Assembly (NCBI GenBank): GCA_015493525.1
Contig: WGCY01000031.1
Span: 1-64,000 of the forward strand
DNA: 64,000 bases
Reading direction: 5' to 3'
Source: Bacteroidales bacterium
GTDB lineage: Bacteria; Bacteroidota; Bacteroidia; Bacteroidales; F082
Shown here: in pieces, positions 7,402 to 14,842 of the stretch
How positions within the stretch are numbered: position 1 is the stretch's first letter
Layout: each line of letters starts with the position of its first letter
Translations under genes and position numbers: made by a program
The notes under the pieces: model-generated
Told to the model about the DNA's origin: nothing
Database searches by the model: none
The model's input: the letters and a program-made list of their open reading frames with translations, nothing else

Positions 7402-8330
7402 AAAATTCTATCGAATCCTTTAATAGTATAGTTTAGGGCATGGCCGGGACAAACATCGATACAAAGTCCGCACCGCGTACAATCGGCACCTACATCATGT
7501 CGCTGGCTGGTGGCTTTTCCGCGTTCCACAAACCAAAGCTCGTGCGGAACAAGGCAAACGTTCTGGCAATCGAGACAATGTGCACACTTGTCCAGATCAA
7601 ATTTAACGGCAAGCGGGGACAATTGTCCCACCATGCTGTAAGTAGCTCCTACAGGGCAAACATAACGGCACCAAAAACGCTTGCTGTAAACAATTTCAAA
7701 TGTAATCAACAACAAAATCCATAGTAAAATCAACCCGGGGCCATAAATCATGGCACGCGAGAGGATACCCACCGGGTTCAGGTCTTCAAATACGATGTTT
7801 TGTGTAAAAAAAGCCAACAGCAAAAAACCAACCCAGAAAACATACCGAAGCGACTGGTTATAAGTATGTTCCTCGATTTTTTTCTTTTTCACAAGATAAT
7901 TGTGCAACTTCTCGCCCCACTCTGCCAAAAAATGGTACGGACAAATCCAGGAGCAAAAAGTACGTCCTCCCATTAGAAAATAGAAAACAAAAATGGTGCC
8001 GGCACCAATAACAAAGTTCATGGTCAGGTGAACCCAATGGCCTGTATAAAATGAAATAATGAGTTGCTGCAATGTGTTAAACGGGTCCATCAAATAAAAA
8101 CCAATAAGGCGTGAACCACTGAGAGAGCCTTCAAGCATGGACAGGTCGAGGGCGAAAGACAAAATGAAAAGTCCGTTAATGCCGAGAAGTACAGCCCAGC
8201 GAATGGTACGCCACTTGTGTCGTCCGCCAAACTTCTCGCGCCAAGCTTTAAAGCTTAATCCTACTTTTGTATAAGGCATTTCTTCCTTGCTCTTTACCGG
8301 TAAAGATTGCATATTCTTTTTTCCAAACAT
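7398..8330 (-). CDS. nosH: NosH, NapH-like membrane quinol dehydrogenase with Fe-S clusters
   Basis: 310 residues with about five membrane helices. Two CxxxCP motifs (CSWICP 126-131 and CRYVCP 221-226), typical of the NapH/NosR family, flank the membrane part, and the C-terminus has two [4Fe-4S] ferredoxin motifs (C249/252/255/259 and C284/287/290/294). In clade II nos loci such as that of Wolinella the NapH homologue NosH and the NapG homologue NosG pass electrons from menaquinol to the periplasm in place of NosR, which is absent here. It starts 4 bases after the nosG stop and overlaps nosF. Confidence 0.88.
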   Translation of the reverse strand: MFGKKNMQSLPVKSKEEMPYTKVGLSFKAWREKFGGRHKWRTIRWAVLLGINGLFILSFALDLSMLEGSLSGSRLIGFYLMDPFNTLQQLIISFYTGHWVHLTMNFVIGAGTIFVFYFLMGGRTFCSWICPYHFLAEWGEKLHNYLVKKKKIEEHTYNQSLRYVFWVGFLLLAFFTQNIVFEDLNPVGILSRAMIYGPGLILLWILLLITFEIVYSKRFWCRYVCPVGATYSMVGQLSPLAVKFDLDKCAHCLDCQNVCLVPHELWFVERGKATSQRHDVGADCTRCGLCIDVCPGHALNYTIKGFDRIL

Positions 8331-8334
8331 GGCA

Positions 8335-9156
8335 TTAAGCTTTTACAGGTTCAACAATAATACTGGGCTCTTCCGTAGGACAAACCATCACACATACGCC
8401 ACATCCCACACAGCCATCCAACACTTTGGGAGAGTAGGCTACCGAACCATCCGCCCGGTTTTGTTTGTCCAGCACAAGGGCCTCTTCGCCCATGGGACAT
8501 TCTTTTACACAGACATCGCAAATCTTTTCATCGTATTGTTTATCGCGTAAAGGGGTAGCCTTGGGTGCGTTACCGTAAGGCGAACGATTTATTCCCTTAA
8601 AAGTAGTTCCGCGGGGTATTCCTTTAAAGCCTTTGCCCTGAACGGCAAGACAGGTTTCCTCATTCACTTTAGCCAGTCCCATTTTCACCTGCCTTTTCAT
8701 GGCTTTGATTTGTACGGGAAAAGGATTGTAATTGGGATCGGCAGCATGGGTTTTGTCGTATTTCTCAATGGCTTTTTCTCCGGCATTTTTAAACGGGACA
8801 AAATAAAGTGCAGCCGTAGGACAGGTTTCCACACACTGAATGGAATCGCAGGACAAATCGCAGGCCTGGCTCCTTGCATCGATGTAAGGTGTTCCGTATG
8901 CCAATCCCTCTTTTATCCCTGCAAATTTAATGGCATGTACCGGACAAATCTGGATACAAAGGCCACATTTTATACAAGCGTAGATAAACGTTTTTTCTTC
9001 AATAGCTCCCGGTGGCCGTAAAAATTTTTGGTTGATGCGTTGTTCCGTAGTAACCTTTTGCAGATAGCCCACTCCGGCCCCTACAGCAACCATGGCCCCC
9101 ACAGCAATAGCACCGGATTTCAGAAACTGGCGACGGTTGAGTTCTTGTTTTGCCAT
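8335..9156 (-). CDS. nosG: NosG, NapG-like periplasmic ferredoxin, Tat exported
   Basis: 273 residues. The N-terminus carries a Tat motif (NRRQFLKS, residues 7-14) followed by a glycine/alanine-rich hydrophobic segment. Four cysteine clusters can bind [4Fe-4S] groups: C61/64/67/71, then C99/103/108/112, then CDVCVKECP and CVGCGVCVMVCP near the end. It is a periplasmic electron carrier that works with NosH between the quinol pool and a c-type cytochrome. It is followed at once by nosH and preceded by the TonB-dependent receptor gene. Confidence 0.88.
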   Translation of the reverse strand: MAKQELNRRQFLKSGAIAVGAMVAVGAGVGYLQKVTTEQRINQKFLRPPGAIEEKTFIYACIKCGLCIQICPVHAIKFAGIKEGLAYGTPYIDARSQACDLSCDSIQCVETCPTAALYFVPFKNAGEKAIEKYDKTHAADPNYNPFPVQIKAMKRQVKMGLAKVNEETCLAVQGKGFKGIPRGTTFKGINRSPYGNAPKATPLRDKQYDEKICDVCVKECPMGEEALVLDKQNRADGSVAYSPKVLDGCVGCGVCVMVCPTEEPSIIVEPVKA

Positions 9157-9241
9157 TTCAAAATAGTTTATGTTAATGGGTAAAAATACATACTCTTTTT
9201 ATACACAACAAATATAGCCTTTTATAACAACATTTCGGTAA

Positions 9242-11338
9242 TTAAAAACTAAATCTTATCCCGACATTAAAACTGACACCCGGTTCGTAGTACAAGCTGG
9301 CCGCATCCATATTTTTATACGGACGGCTTAAATGCTCCACATAATTTTTATTAAAGATATTGGTAACCGAGGCCCTCACTTCCATAAACCTCGCCACCTG
9401 ATAATTAAAATACCAGTCGAAAACGGCATAGCCGGGAGTAGTAGATTCATCAAAATTTTTAGAAACCCGGTTTTGTGCCGAAGCCAACCGCACATTCAGC
9501 CGGGTATCCAGTTTTTTGGTTTTGTACGTAAGGCTTGTTACCGCTGTAAAAGGAGGTATCTCAGGCAACGGTTCGTCCCAGGTTTTGTTTTGGGCATAGG
9601 TGTAGGAAGCTGACACATTGTAAATAAAATGTTTGGTAAACCGCCAGGTTACCCCCGTTTCAAAACCGGTTTTAAAAGCCTTGCCGATATTGGTAAACCG
9701 CTTGGTGTATTTCGGCTGTTTACAGGGCATAAATTTCCGATGAATAGTTGAATCCACCCTGGCCGTGATATAATTTTGCAAAAAAGAAACAAACACATCA
9801 GCAAAGAAATTCACTTTTTTCCATTTTTTCTCCAGCCGGAAATCAGTTTGATAATTCACTTCCGGTTTCAGGTTGGGGTTTCCCACATACTCATAGGCAT
9901 CCATTCCCACACTCAGGTGGTTGATAAAAAGCTCTTCCAAACCGGGGGTACGAACAGCCCGTGCCGAGGATAGCTGTACCAACAACCCTTTTGCCGGACG
10001 CCAGTTTAAGCTGGTAGTAACTTCCGGTTCAAAGCGGTTTTCAGGCTTAATATTCCCATTGTATAATTGCCGGAAATCCTTTTCAGGATCATTTATGGCA
10101 TAATTTACCACATCAAACCGCAAACCTATCAGCCAATCGAGGGAAGAAGCCACAGAAAATTTATTCTCCAGAAACAATCCCAGGTCGCTTTTGCGGGAAT
10201 CCTGCCACACTTTGTCATAAAACGTTTTGGGTTTTGGCAACACAACTCCCGTACAGGGATTGATATACACCACCCTTTCACGGGAGCCGTCCTTGCCAAT
10301 ATGCTGAAAATCCGCACCTACATAAAGGATATTACGCGCTCCTGTACTGATGCCCAAATCTATTTTCCCGCCAAAGGTTTGTGCATCAACGGGTGTGGAA
10401 GCATGGGTAAATTTATAATTGGGCCGCCGTTTGTTGGTCATCAGATGCGTTACATAAGAGCCATAAAACTTTAACTTTAATGAAAAAACAGAAGCCGACA
10501 AATGGGTTGCCCCATAATCCAGCGAAAGGATGCTGCTGTTGTCTTCATCGGCATCCATGGGCAGGCCGGCATACAGTACATCGCGGGCAAAACTTTGTCG
10601 CCAGGTAGCCTGAACACGTTGATTGTCAGATATATTATATCCTATTCGTGCCGTATAGCCCGATCTTTTGAAAGAGGAAGCGATGGTTTCGCCGGAGCCA
10701 CTTTTATAATTACCGTAATTTTTATACCCGGCATTGATTGATATATCGTATTTCTTTTTTACCACCTGGGTAAACAAATCGGTGTAATAATTGTTCCCGT
10801 TGGTTTGAAAACCGCCATCCACCCATCCGGAAAAAGCTTTGTTCCCGATGGCCACCGGTCGTTTGCTCACGATGTTCACAATTCCTCCGAAGACCGGGCC
10901 AAAACGCACACTGTAAGGCCCGTAAATAACCTCCACCCGGGCAATGTCCTCGACGGAAATCTGAGAGATGGCCGGGTCCATTCGGTTAGGACAGGCATTG
11001 GTACTGTGTACCCCGCCATCGAATTGAACGTTTAATTGTTCGTATTTAAAGCCCCTCAACACAGGTTCCATGGCATAATTACCTTTTTTTACAATGCCAA
11101 AACCGGGTTGGTTTATAAAAATCTCCCCGCCATCATGCGGATTCTGAAGTTCCAGGATTTTCCCGTTAATATCTTTGCTGTTAATGGCCTTGGTTTTGTT
11201 GCCGGTAATTAATATTTCATCCAGGTTCAGCGTGTCTGCATAGGAAACATGCATTTGTGCGCGCAGAGGGGAAACAAATACCACCAGGCCTGCTATCAAT
11301 AATACTTTTATATATTTTATCACAATCATTTTTATCAT
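9242..11338 (-). CDS. TonB-dependent outer-membrane receptor in the nos operon, candidate copper importer
   Basis: About 698 residues from the ATG at 11338 (another ATG at 11329); the longer frame upstream is A/T-rich leader. A signal peptide ends SPLRAQ. A TonB-box-like stretch (LDEILITGNK) precedes the plug domain, with the usual VEVIYGPYSVRFGPVFGG, and the rest is a beta barrel ending in phenylalanine (NVGIRFSF), as outer-membrane proteins do. It is not a SusC type, having no N-terminal carboxypeptidase-like domain. The gene sits between nosD plus a small gene and nosG. In Pseudomonas stutzeri the outer-membrane copper protein NosA serves N2O reductase, so copper import is a sensible inference, but the substrate cannot be read from sequence. 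Confidence 0.85.
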   Translation of the reverse strand: MIKMIVIKYIKVLLIAGLVVFVSPLRAQMHVSYADTLNLDEILITGNKTKAINSKDINGKILELQNPHDGGEIFINQPGFGIVKKGNYAMEPVLRGFKYEQLNVQFDGGVHSTNACPNRMDPAISQISVEDIARVEVIYGPYSVRFGPVFGGIVNIVSKRPVAIGNKAFSGWVDGGFQTNGNNYYTDLFTQVVKKKYDISINAGYKNYGNYKSGSGETIASSFKRSGYTARIGYNISDNQRVQATWRQSFARDVLYAGLPMDADEDNSSILSLDYGATHLSASVFSLKLKFYGSYVTHLMTNKRRPNYKFTHASTPVDAQTFGGKIDLGISTGARNILYVGADFQHIGKDGSRERVVYINPCTGVVLPKPKTFYDKVWQDSRKSDLGLFLENKFSVASSLDWLIGLRFDVVNYAINDPEKDFRQLYNGNIKPENRFEPEVTTSLNWRPAKGLLVQLSSARAVRTPGLEELFINHLSVGMDAYEYVGNPNLKPEVNYQTDFRLEKKWKKVNFFADVFVSFLQNYITARVDSTIHRKFMPCKQPKYTKRFTNIGKAFKTGFETGVTWRFTKHFIYNVSASYTYAQNKTWDEPLPEIPPFTAVTSLTYKTKKLDTRLNVRLASAQNRVSKNFDESTTPGYAVFDWYFNYQVARFMEVRASVTNIFNKNYVEHLSRPYKNMDAASLYYEPGVSFNVGIRFSF

Positions 11339-11452
11339 TTTTTCACAATACTTTAAAATCAACCTTTTGTAAATCAGTGCCCATTCGGTGAAAATATACC
11401 TAAACAAATTATACAATATTGTCCGGATAAATACGGGGTTATCTGCAAAATT

Positions 11453-11469
11453 ATCCTTACGAAAAGGAT
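11453..11469. promoter_or_regulatory. Inverted repeat ATCCTT-N5-AAGGAT upstream of the TonB receptor gene
   Basis: ATCCTT (11453-11458) and AAGGAT (11464-11469) are perfect 6-base inverted repeats separated by five bases, about 115 bases before the receptor start. Size and symmetry would suit a dimeric regulator, but no family consensus is recognised. Confidence 0.3.
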
Positions 11470-11473
11470 TGTG

Positions 11474-11526
11474 AACCCGGAAAACAGGTTACACAAACCC
11501 GGAAAATAACAGAAAACCGGAAAATA
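11474..11526. repeat. Three direct repeats of AACCCGGAAAA upstream of the TonB receptor gene
   Basis: AACCCGGAAAACA (11474-11486), AACCCGGAAAATA (11496-11508) and AAACCGGAAAATA (11514-11526) are spaced about 22 and 18 bases apart, near two helical turns. They lie between the small gene and the receptor gene and next to an inverted repeat. A tandem operator is possible; duplication drift is the alternative. Confidence 0.45.
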
Positions 11527-11541
11527 AATGAGCTAGTGGAA

Positions 11542-11946
11542 TTACACCGACATATCGGGTGGTGGAATAAGTACTTTCAGGTACCGCTCAACAAGCGGTT
11601 CGGAAAAAGTTTGAAAATGCAGGGGTATTCCCGGCGTTAACAGGGAAAGATGAACCTCTCCCGAAACAAGATAGACCAGGTTGTTGACTTCGTTGTTTGT
11701 AGAAGGGGGAGGATTTTGTGTTTTTTTGTTGCCGTTTTTGTCGGTTGCACTCTTCAGCAAAGCACTCAGATAAGCCATATCGCCGGTTTTGGCGTGGTCG
11801 CCATTGGAAAATACTTTTTGCTGTGAGGCAGCCTGCCTATGGCCATTGGAAGAGAAAAAATAGTAGTGTGCCAACGGAAGGTCCGGCAGGACCATAAATG
11901 CCAGATATAAAAACAGAAATAATATGGAAATCAGTTTTTTAATCAT
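11542..11946 (-). CDS. Small exported hypothetical protein in the nos operon
   Basis: 134 residues with an N-terminal hydrophobic segment (to about residue 25) followed by HYYFFSS. The middle is polar and low complexity, and the C-terminus ends with PLVERYLKVLIPPPDMSV. I do not recognise a named family. Small exported proteins with a proline triplet near the C-terminus often sit beside metal-related TonB receptors in Bacteroidota, and this one lies just upstream of such a receptor. It has few potential metal ligands and no cysteine. A helper of metal uptake is conceivable; function unknown. Confidence 0.6.
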   Translation of the reverse strand: MIKKLISILFLFLYLAFMVLPDLPLAHYYFFSSNGHRQAASQQKVFSNGDHAKTGDMAYLSALLKSATDKNGNKKTQNPPPSTNNEVNNLVYLVSGEVHLSLLTPGIPLHFQTFSEPLVERYLKVLIPPPDMSV

Positions 11947-11988
11947 TACAACAAAGATAATAAAAATACATCATATCTGCCATCAAAA

Positions 11989-13356
11989 TTATTGTACAGG
12001 GTTAAATGTGTCCGATTCTTTCCAGCGGAAAACGGGTTTTTTGTCTTCCAGCACAAACCGGGGCTTGGAAAATGGGGCCAACCGTTCCAGAAAATCCAGA
12101 ATGGCCAGAATGGGTGCACCATAAAAGAATTTCATGTTCCGGTTAAAATTCCAGAGGTGTTCCGTGTAGGAAAGCAAAATATAAGGCATGTCCCCAATGT
12201 TGTCATCATTCTTGTCAAATCCCTGGTAATCGTCCCAGTAATTATTGTCCCACACATTGAAACGGGCAGTCATTACTTCCGGGAATACCTGGGTCAGGTT
12301 ATTGTGAAAGTAATTGTGTTTAAACAGGTTTCCCATTTGGTTTGTGTGGAAATAAATGGCCGTGCCACAAAATGCAATTTCGTTGTGTTCGATGGTGTTT
12401 TTTTGCTCCAGCACGTAAGGCGATACATCGATATGGATTCCTTCCGTACAATAAATAAACCGGTTGTTAAGAATCTGGTTTGAAGAAGTTTCTTTCATAC
12501 CAAGGGCCATGCCACTCCCGACATGGTTCCCTTTTATGAGGTTTCCGGTCATAATGGTCCGCTCACTGTACATAAGGAAAACCCCCACCGAATTGTCGAG
12601 CAACACGTTATTCTGAATCCTGTTGTTGTGCGAATACATGAAATGGATGCCATAACGATCGCCCACGCCTTTATTACCCTGAAAAAGGTTCTCCGCCGAA
12701 TACCAGACCACCATATCCCTGACGCTATGCCAATAATTGCCCCGGATAATATTAAATTTGGAATACCACAACCGGATGGCATCCCCTTTAATGGCCATAG
12801 ACCGATCAGAAAGCGAAGTTATCTCGTTGTGAATTATTTTGTTATGGTTACATTGCCAGATGTCCACACCGAAAAGGCATTCTTTAATCCGGCAATTCTC
12901 AACCGTATTGTAATCGCCTTTCAACCGGACGCCCGAGTTCATTTTATCAAACGACCCTCCCGAATGGGTGATAATCAGGTTTCTGACCTGAACGCTGTCC
13001 GCGTTGATGAAAATAACCGAGTTTTTGCCCAGGCCATCAATCGTTGCCTTTCCCTGCCCATCCAGGATAATACCATCGGTAGAAATATGTATGGGGCCCG
13101 TATAAACGGCCGGTTTCAACAAGATGACGGTTCCCGGCTCCGCCGTGTCAAGAATAGGTTGCAACGGAATGGTGTCGTAACCGGGTAAAGGCTGTTGCAG
13201 TTTTGTCAAATTCCCGTAAAGGGGCTGTTGCGCTTGAACATCAACAGCAAGAAAACCAATCAGGAAAAGAAAAAAAGCCGGTTTTAAAAAAGAAAAAAAG
13301 CCGGTAAGACAGAAATTATTTCTAAAAAATAACCTACCGAACCTTACCCGCTTCAT
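11989..13356 (-). CDS. nosD: NosD, periplasmic copper-processing beta-helix protein
   Basis: 455 residues from the ATG at 13356, which gives a signal peptide ending VDVQAQ. The mature protein is a right-handed beta helix of CASH/PbH1 repeats, with the NosD hallmarks WYSKFNIIRGN, VGDRYGIHFMYSHNN, GVFLMYSE and WDNNYWDDYQGFD visible in order. NosD receives Cu(I) from NosL and, with NosFY, inserts copper and sulfide into NosZ to make CuZ. Length is normal for the family. The gene starts 43 bases after the nosB-like gene and ends 42 bases before the small hypothetical gene. Confidence 0.94.
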   Translation of the reverse strand: MKRVRFGRLFFRNNFCLTGFFSFLKPAFFLFLIGFLAVDVQAQQPLYGNLTKLQQPLPGYDTIPLQPILDTAEPGTVILLKPAVYTGPIHISTDGIILDGQGKATIDGLGKNSVIFINADSVQVRNLIITHSGGSFDKMNSGVRLKGDYNTVENCRIKECLFGVDIWQCNHNKIIHNEITSLSDRSMAIKGDAIRLWYSKFNIIRGNYWHSVRDMVVWYSAENLFQGNKGVGDRYGIHFMYSHNNRIQNNVLLDNSVGVFLMYSERTIMTGNLIKGNHVGSGMALGMKETSSNQILNNRFIYCTEGIHIDVSPYVLEQKNTIEHNEIAFCGTAIYFHTNQMGNLFKHNYFHNNLTQVFPEVMTARFNVWDNNYWDDYQGFDKNDDNIGDMPYILLSYTEHLWNFNRNMKFFYGAPILAILDFLERLAPFSKPRFVLEDKKPVFRWKESDTFNPVQ

Positions 13357-13399
13357 AATGTTTTTATTTAAAATTTTTTCAGCTATAATCAACAATCAA

Positions 13400-14188
13400 T
13401 TATTTTCCCTCTTTCAGGCTATTTTTCTTCACAATCATGGCAACGACAAGCAAGGCTGTTACCAACAGCGCGAGAATAAAGCCAAAGTAGGGATAAGACT
13501 GTGTGGTAAACTGGGCAACTTTCCCTTCACCAAAAACAGTGGGCATAAAGGGCTTGATACCCCGGAAAGCCCCGCCACCATGCATCGACAAATGATGGCC
13601 ATACCAATACAGATAGTAGATGTAAACACCGAGGAAATAAAATGGCAAAAGGGCCGAAATCAAAGCCGGCACAAAGCATTTTCTTTTGGGCGTAAACATA
13701 AAAAGCAAAACCAATACAACAAAGAGAACAAAAATATAAGGGGATGCATGCATTATCTTATCCAATACCATCAATGGTTTAGGGGTAACATTGACCCGGA
13801 TAGGTTCGTTCGTTTTGGGATTTATTATCTCCTCCCCTTTTGCATTTTTTTTGGTATCGAAAACGTAATAGATGGGAAATGGCCGGGTCCTGTCCTCGTT
13901 CACGCCGGGAACAATGTGGTACATTCCGATAAAGTGGTTGATGGCATTCATCTCGCGCAGACAATTGGCACCTTCCTGGCCCTGGGCCAATTCAGAGCGT
14001 TCTTTTTCGCCTTTACAGCCATTGTACACTCCGTTGAATTTAAAGTCAATGCGAATCCCACGGGGATACATCGACTTGGGATACTGGATACTTTGCAGGG
14101 CCACGTGCCACATGGGCAGGAAATACACTACAATAATCAGTATGGCAGCCAATCCTGCCAACCCCTGATAGGTAGTTTTCTTTTTCAT
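13400..14188 (-). CDS. nosB: NosB-like membrane protein of clade II nos loci
   Basis: 262 residues with one N-terminal membrane helix (about 9-28), a periplasmic domain of ~110 residues and three more helices (about 148-167, 171-193 and 234-253). A conserved-looking histidine/methionine patch YGHHLSMHGGG (197-206) follows the third helix, and a cysteine pair occurs in the large loop (C58, C76). Clade II nos operons usually have a membrane protein called NosB right after nosZ, of unknown function. Position and topology fit that role, and the symbol is assigned on that basis. The histidine patch at the membrane surface might bind copper or heme. Confidence 0.65.
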   Translation of the reverse strand: MKKKTTYQGLAGLAAILIIVVYFLPMWHVALQSIQYPKSMYPRGIRIDFKFNGVYNGCKGEKERSELAQGQEGANCLREMNAINHFIGMYHIVPGVNEDRTRPFPIYYVFDTKKNAKGEEIINPKTNEPIRVNVTPKPLMVLDKIMHASPYIFVLFVVLVLLFMFTPKRKCFVPALISALLPFYFLGVYIYYLYWYGHHLSMHGGGAFRGIKPFMPTVFGEGKVAQFTTQSYPYFGFILALLVTALLVVAMIVKKNSLKEGK

Positions 14189-14297
14189 AGTTTGATATTT
14201 TAATTGTTAAAACAGTCTAAGATTCAGGCGTTATTTCCCATAAACGAAACAGTTCCAAACAGACCTTCCGGAAACATCCGGGGTACAAAAACGGTAA

Positions 14298-14699
14298 CTA
14301 CTTGGCACTCACACCGGCTGTTTTCAGCATATAGGAAACCGCATCATATAAATCCTGATCGGAACAATCGGTACAACTTCCCCTGGCAGGCATGACACCT
14401 GTTTTTCCCGTAAAGCCATTAATGGCATCGTGGTGCAATTGTTTCATCCCTTTGGCAGCAATCTCCGTCCAGCGGGCTTTGTCTTTCAGGGCAGGTGCTC
14501 CGGCCACACCGGTCATATGGCAGGCAATACAAACCTTATTGTACACTTTCTTACCATTGTCAAGATTAGCAACAAAGGCAGTCTTTGTCTTCGTTACCGC
14601 ACTTTTGGTTTTTTCACTTTTTTGTGCGTTGCCACCGCAACTTGATAACAGGAAGCCTCCCATGGCCACCATTAAAATAAGTACAAATAATTTTTTCAT
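14298..14699 (-). CDS. Monoheme cytochrome c5-like lipoprotein
   Basis: 133 residues. The N-terminus is a lipoprotein signal with lipobox LSSC (C21). One heme c site is CIACH (C57, C60, H61) with the likely distal ligand M103 in GVMPARG. The nearby pair CTDC (C109, C112) is typical of cytochrome c5. It probably carries electrons to the N2O reductase in the periplasm while tethered to a membrane, comparable with the NosC cytochromes of clade II loci. It lies between the nosZ pair and nosB, after a strong hairpin and with its own -7 promoter element. Confidence 0.9.
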   Translation of the reverse strand: MKKLFVLILMVAMGGFLLSSCGGNAQKSEKTKSAVTKTKTAFVANLDNGKKVYNKVCIACHMTGVAGAPALKDKARWTEIAAKGMKQLHHDAINGFTGKTGVMPARGSCTDCSDQDLYDAVSYMLKTAGVSAK

Positions 14700-14727
14700 A
14701 AACGTATAAATTTTTAATTATAATCAG

Positions 14728-14735
14728 CAAAATTA
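14728..14735 (-). promoter_or_regulatory. Bacteroidota-type -7 element before the cytochrome c gene
   Basis: On the minus strand TAATTTTG matches TAnnTTTG, 29 bases before the cytochrome ATG. It lies downstream of the hairpin at 14778-14813, so the accessory nos genes may have an independent promoter. No clear -33 element is seen. Confidence 0.4.
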
Positions 14736-14777
14736 AGAAAATAAATACTTAAATAAACATTTAGCAAACATAAAAAC

Positions 14778-14813
14778 GAAAGAAGCAATGGATGCTTTAC
14801 CATTGCTTCTTTC
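14778..14813 (-). terminator. Strong hairpin between nosZ and the accessory nos genes
   Basis: GAAAGAAGCAATGG (14778-14791) and CCATTGCTTCTTTC (14800-14813) form a perfect 14-bp stem with an 8-base loop. On the minus strand it starts 30 bases after the nosZ stop and is followed by GTTTTTATG, a short T run. It can serve as a terminator or attenuator, or as a 3' stabiliser that keeps the nosZ pair message abundant relative to the downstream assembly genes. Confidence 0.75.
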
Positions 14814-14842
14814 ATTACAAATTAACGAAACAGCGTGAATTA

